Assembly (NCBI RefSeq): GCF_037963835.1 | Contig: NZ_CP150145.1 | Span: 5,704,001-5,768,000, forward strand | Direction of reading: 5' to 3' | Source of the DNA: Paenibacillus sp. FSL H8-0332 | Lineage (GTDB): Bacteria > Bacillota > Bacilli > Paenibacillales > Paenibacillaceae | Length of the DNA stretch: 64,000 nucleotides | Shown here: one piece after another, positions 62,351 to 64,000 of the stretch | Layout: the number at the start of each line of letters is the position of its first letter | How positions within the stretch are numbered: position 1 is the first letter of the stretch | Made by a program: the position numbers and the translations under genes | Notes under the pieces: model-generated | Told to the model about the DNA's origin: nothing | What the model saw: the letters and a program-made list of their open reading frames with translations, nothing else | The model's database searches: none

Positions 62351-63112
62351 CTATTCCCGCTTCTTCCCGACCGCGCCAAGGTAGATCACAAATTCTTCAT
62401 CGCCATCCAGTTCGAGCACCTCATCAATCAGCTGCTGATCATATATTCCGATGGCACAAGCTCCGGCCCCGATGGATTCACTGGCCAGGTACAGATTCTG
62501 GCAGACATGCCCGGCATCGATGAGAATTTTTTTGTGCGCGGAGATATCATATTTCCATTCCGACCGGTACGGCGTAGTGCTCCAGGCGAACAGAACAGCA
62601 GCCTTCTTGGCGAAATTGGGAACAAAGGGCTGATCCAGCGTGATCGCATCAATCTTCTGTTCCAGCTGGTCTAATTCAAACATAAATAACAGCTTGTGCT
62701 CCACAGGAAGGTACCGGTAGATGCCCTGTGGTATACCTTTGACCCGCATAATCATCAGATAGGTCTCAAACGTATGGGTCGCCCCGCTGCACGGTACCGT
62801 CCGCAGAGTCAGTCCGTTCTTGCTCATCCCCGTAATACCCTGCGTGGCCCACAGTAAATAGGATAGCTCCTCCAGACTTAGCGTGTCGGCCGAATAGAAT
62901 CTTGTACTCCTTCTTTGGCCGATGCAATCCACAATATTGTTCTGACTCACAACGTCCCGGCTGACCTCAGGCAAATCAATGATCTGTGCTCCCTCATCAT
63001 AGGGCTTCACAATCGGCGGCTGCGCGATGCCCTTAATCTTGTCTGTTCGGATATGCTTGAATTCATGAAAATTCGATTTCAGCAATTGTCTCTGTTGTTC
63101 GTATCTTGTCAT
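62351..63112 (-). CDS. SagB/ThcOx-type nitroreductase-fold dehydrogenase
   Basis: A 253-aa flavin-dependent protein of the SagB family. Signatures: VDCIGQRRSTRFYSADTLSL (RRSxRxF), LSYLLWATQGITG, RTVPCSGATHTFETYLMIMR and GHVCQNLYLASESIGAGACA. SagB proteins oxidise azoline heterocycles in RiPP pathways, but no precursor peptide, YcaO or cyclodehydratase is next to it, so it is likely a stand-alone oxidoreductase. Convergent with the quinone-reductase gene (7 bp gap). Confidence 0.88.
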   Translation of the reverse strand: MTRYEQQRQLLKSNFHEFKHIRTDKIKGIAQPPIVKPYDEGAQIIDLPEVSRDVVSQNNIVDCIGQRRSTRFYSADTLSLEELSYLLWATQGITGMSKNGLTLRTVPCSGATHTFETYLMIMRVKGIPQGIYRYLPVEHKLLFMFELDQLEQKIDAITLDQPFVPNFAKKAAVLFAWSTTPYRSEWKYDISAHKKILIDAGHVCQNLYLASESIGAGACAIGIYDQQLIDEVLELDGDEEFVIYLGAVGKKRE

Positions 63113-63240
63113 TATAGATCCTCCCGGCGTCCCTTGATCCTATAAATTTATCATGTGATTTGAATTAGTTTGTGATTATAATCACTATCTTTACAAATAC
63201 AAAGCTATTTTTGCAGCGATGACTGTCCTGCTTGAAAAAC

Positions 63241-63283
63241 AGACCAAATGATGCCTTCTTACCCGACGGCAGTCACTTGGTCT
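63241..63283 (-). terminator. terminator of the small protein/aspartic protease pair
   Basis: Arms AGACCAA (63241-63247) and TTGGTCT (63277-63283), with partial inner pairing GCC/GGC, followed on the minus strand by GTTTTTC. About 60 bp after the protease stop. Confidence 0.65.
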
Positions 63284-63342
63284 ATTCCTGTTTATTTTCA
63301 AAAAAATAATCCATATACTATTGAAGCATGGAAGCGATATTT

Positions 63343-63717
63343 TTAATGCGAACGCAACTCCATCTTTTGCATATCTACGATAAAACCATAAGTCCGCAAG
63401 ATATCCAATCCAAGCAATCCTTTGTGAGACTTCGGAAGTATTCCCACATCAATCTCCACATCTTTAATTATAAATGCATCAATTTCAATTTGATCCATCA
63501 CTTTAGTGTAAAAAGGTACCGTTCCCCCAACACCATACGCTTCATAAACAGGGTCTCCGTTTTCATAAGTTACACCTATCTCTTCAAGTACATCAGGACT
63601 GAACACAGTATGCGAGGAACCCGTATCAATAATGATATCCTTAATTTGCAGCGTTCTCCCTAGATAGCATACGGAAATATCTATTGTCAGGAGTTGTCCA
63701 TCATAAGCTATCTTCAT
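63343..63717 (-). CDS. retropepsin-like aspartic protease domain protein
   Basis: A 124-aa single-domain protein from the ATG at 63717 (GAGGCGG upstream). It contains IIIDTGSSHTVFSPDVLEEI, where DTGS is the retropepsin active-site motif, then VPFYTKVMDQIEIDAFIIKD and HKGLLGLDILRTYGFIVD (the GLDxLR-like flap/dimer motif). Like other retropepsins it would need to dimerise to form an active site. Its start overlaps the stop of the 82-aa gene by 4 bp (ATGA), so it is coupled to it. Substrate unknown. Confidence 0.85.
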   Translation of the reverse strand: MKIAYDGQLLTIDISVCYLGRTLQIKDIIIDTGSSHTVFSPDVLEEIGVTYENGDPVYEAYGVGGTVPFYTKVMDQIEIDAFIIKDVEIDVGILPKSHKGLLGLDILRTYGFIVDMQKMELRSH

Positions 63718-63962
63718 GATCGCCGCCTCACTCTCATCAATGGGTCTCTGCGCAGATGAATAACGCACTCCTCATTGGCAGTGTGATAGACAAGATTTCC
63801 AGGTTCGGCGCTGAAAAATTCCTGGTTGGCGTTCTTCTCAGATACTGCACGAACAGGAGCTACTTCCGTTATAATTTTCTTATCATCTTCCTCACGATAG
63901 TCAAGAATGGAAAGCAAAACAAATTGGTCAGGAAACAATTCTCTTACTTGCTGCCATTTCAT
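63714..63962 (-). CDS. small partner of the retropepsin-like protein, unknown
   Basis: An 82-aa hydrophilic protein with GGGAGG before the ATG at 63962. It opens KWQQVRELFPDQFVLLSILD and has EDDKKIITEVAPVRAVSEKN and EECVIHLRRDPLMRVRRR, a mixed alpha/beta layout with a basic C-terminus. No known motif. It is translationally coupled to the protease-like gene, so the two likely act together, for example as a regulated pair. Confidence 0.65.
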   Translation of the reverse strand: MKWQQVRELFPDQFVLLSILDYREEDDKKIITEVAPVRAVSEKNANQEFFSAEPGNLVYHTANEECVIHLRRDPLMRVRRRS

Positions 63963-64000
63963 TCTTTCACACCTCCCGGGTAGCCATCGATAAAAGTGGT

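Noticed and set aside
62351-63112. RiPP (azoline peptide) cluster around the SagB-type gene
   Set aside because: No precursor peptide, YcaO, E1-like partner or protease is found in the adjacent genes; hesA is far away in the nif operon.

Overview
The window looks like a chromosomal segment of a nitrogen-fixing Paenibacillus. The evidence is a compact nifBHDKENX–DUF269–hesA–nifV operon read from a sigma-A promoter with GlnR-type palindromes, the Bacillus-like gerM–rph–rdgB order, strong GGAGG ribosome binding sites, T-box and yybP-ykoY leaders, and a collagen-like exosporium-type protein. The DUF269 gene between nifX and hesA points to the Paenibacillus lineage that carries this extra orf (P. 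sonchi/riograndensis/graminis-like); that placement is inference.

Layout. 1-4.2 kb: phosphate ABC transporter (pstA partial, pstC, pstS) behind a secreted stalk/beta-propeller protein, then a lipoprotein. 4.2-5.85 kb: an AT-rich island with an orphan DUF6973-like domain, a small lipoprotein and an unexplained stretch ending in a 5'-truncated ABC-2 permease. 6.8-12 kb: TetR regulator, SWIM-SNF2 helicase and three small unknown genes. 12-16.7 kb: argS with a T-box leader and an in-frame 15-bp tandem repeat, hairpin repeats, an IS3-family element with a -1 frameshift, and tRNA-Arg(TCT) with its 3' end and terminator duplicated. 17.4-19.2 kb: asparagine synthetase. 19.3-25.95 kb: a seven-gene operon (Opp/Nik-type ABC transporter plus two paralogous methyltransferases) behind a perfect Zur box; its binding-protein gene has an in-frame TAG. 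26-43.2 kb: mostly housekeeping and accessory genes (aldo/keto reductase, cupin, SPFH/NfeD pair, GH18 chitinase, rdgB, rph, gerM, pgpA, TetR, MBL hydrolase, methyltransferase, GH13 glucosidase, collagen-like protein, HAD phosphatase).

43.3-54.7 kb is the nif operon on the minus strand, transcribed toward lower coordinates: nifB, nifH, nifD, nifK, then a long hairpin, nifE, nifN, nifX, DUF269, hesA, nifV and a terminator. NifHDK form the enzyme, NifB/E/N/X build FeMo-co, NifV supplies homocitrate, and HesA and the DUF269 protein are accessory. Divergent from it is a TerC/YkoY-type Mn exporter under a yybP-ykoY Mn riboswitch. Past a shared terminator lies a NitT/TauT-type ABC transporter of unknown substrate.

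58.9-64 kb holds a coiled-coil protein, a 61-aa protein, an alpha/beta hydrolase and a MarR regulator sharing one operator palindrome (the marR copy lies inside the promoter spacer of an apparently leaderless mRNA), a divergent HxlR/quinone-reductase pair, a SagB-type nitroreductase, and a coupled small protein/retropepsin-like pair. The candidates for undescribed biology are the Zur-controlled transporter-methyltransferase operon, the MarR circuit, the nifK-nifE hairpin and the small protein/aspartic protease pair.
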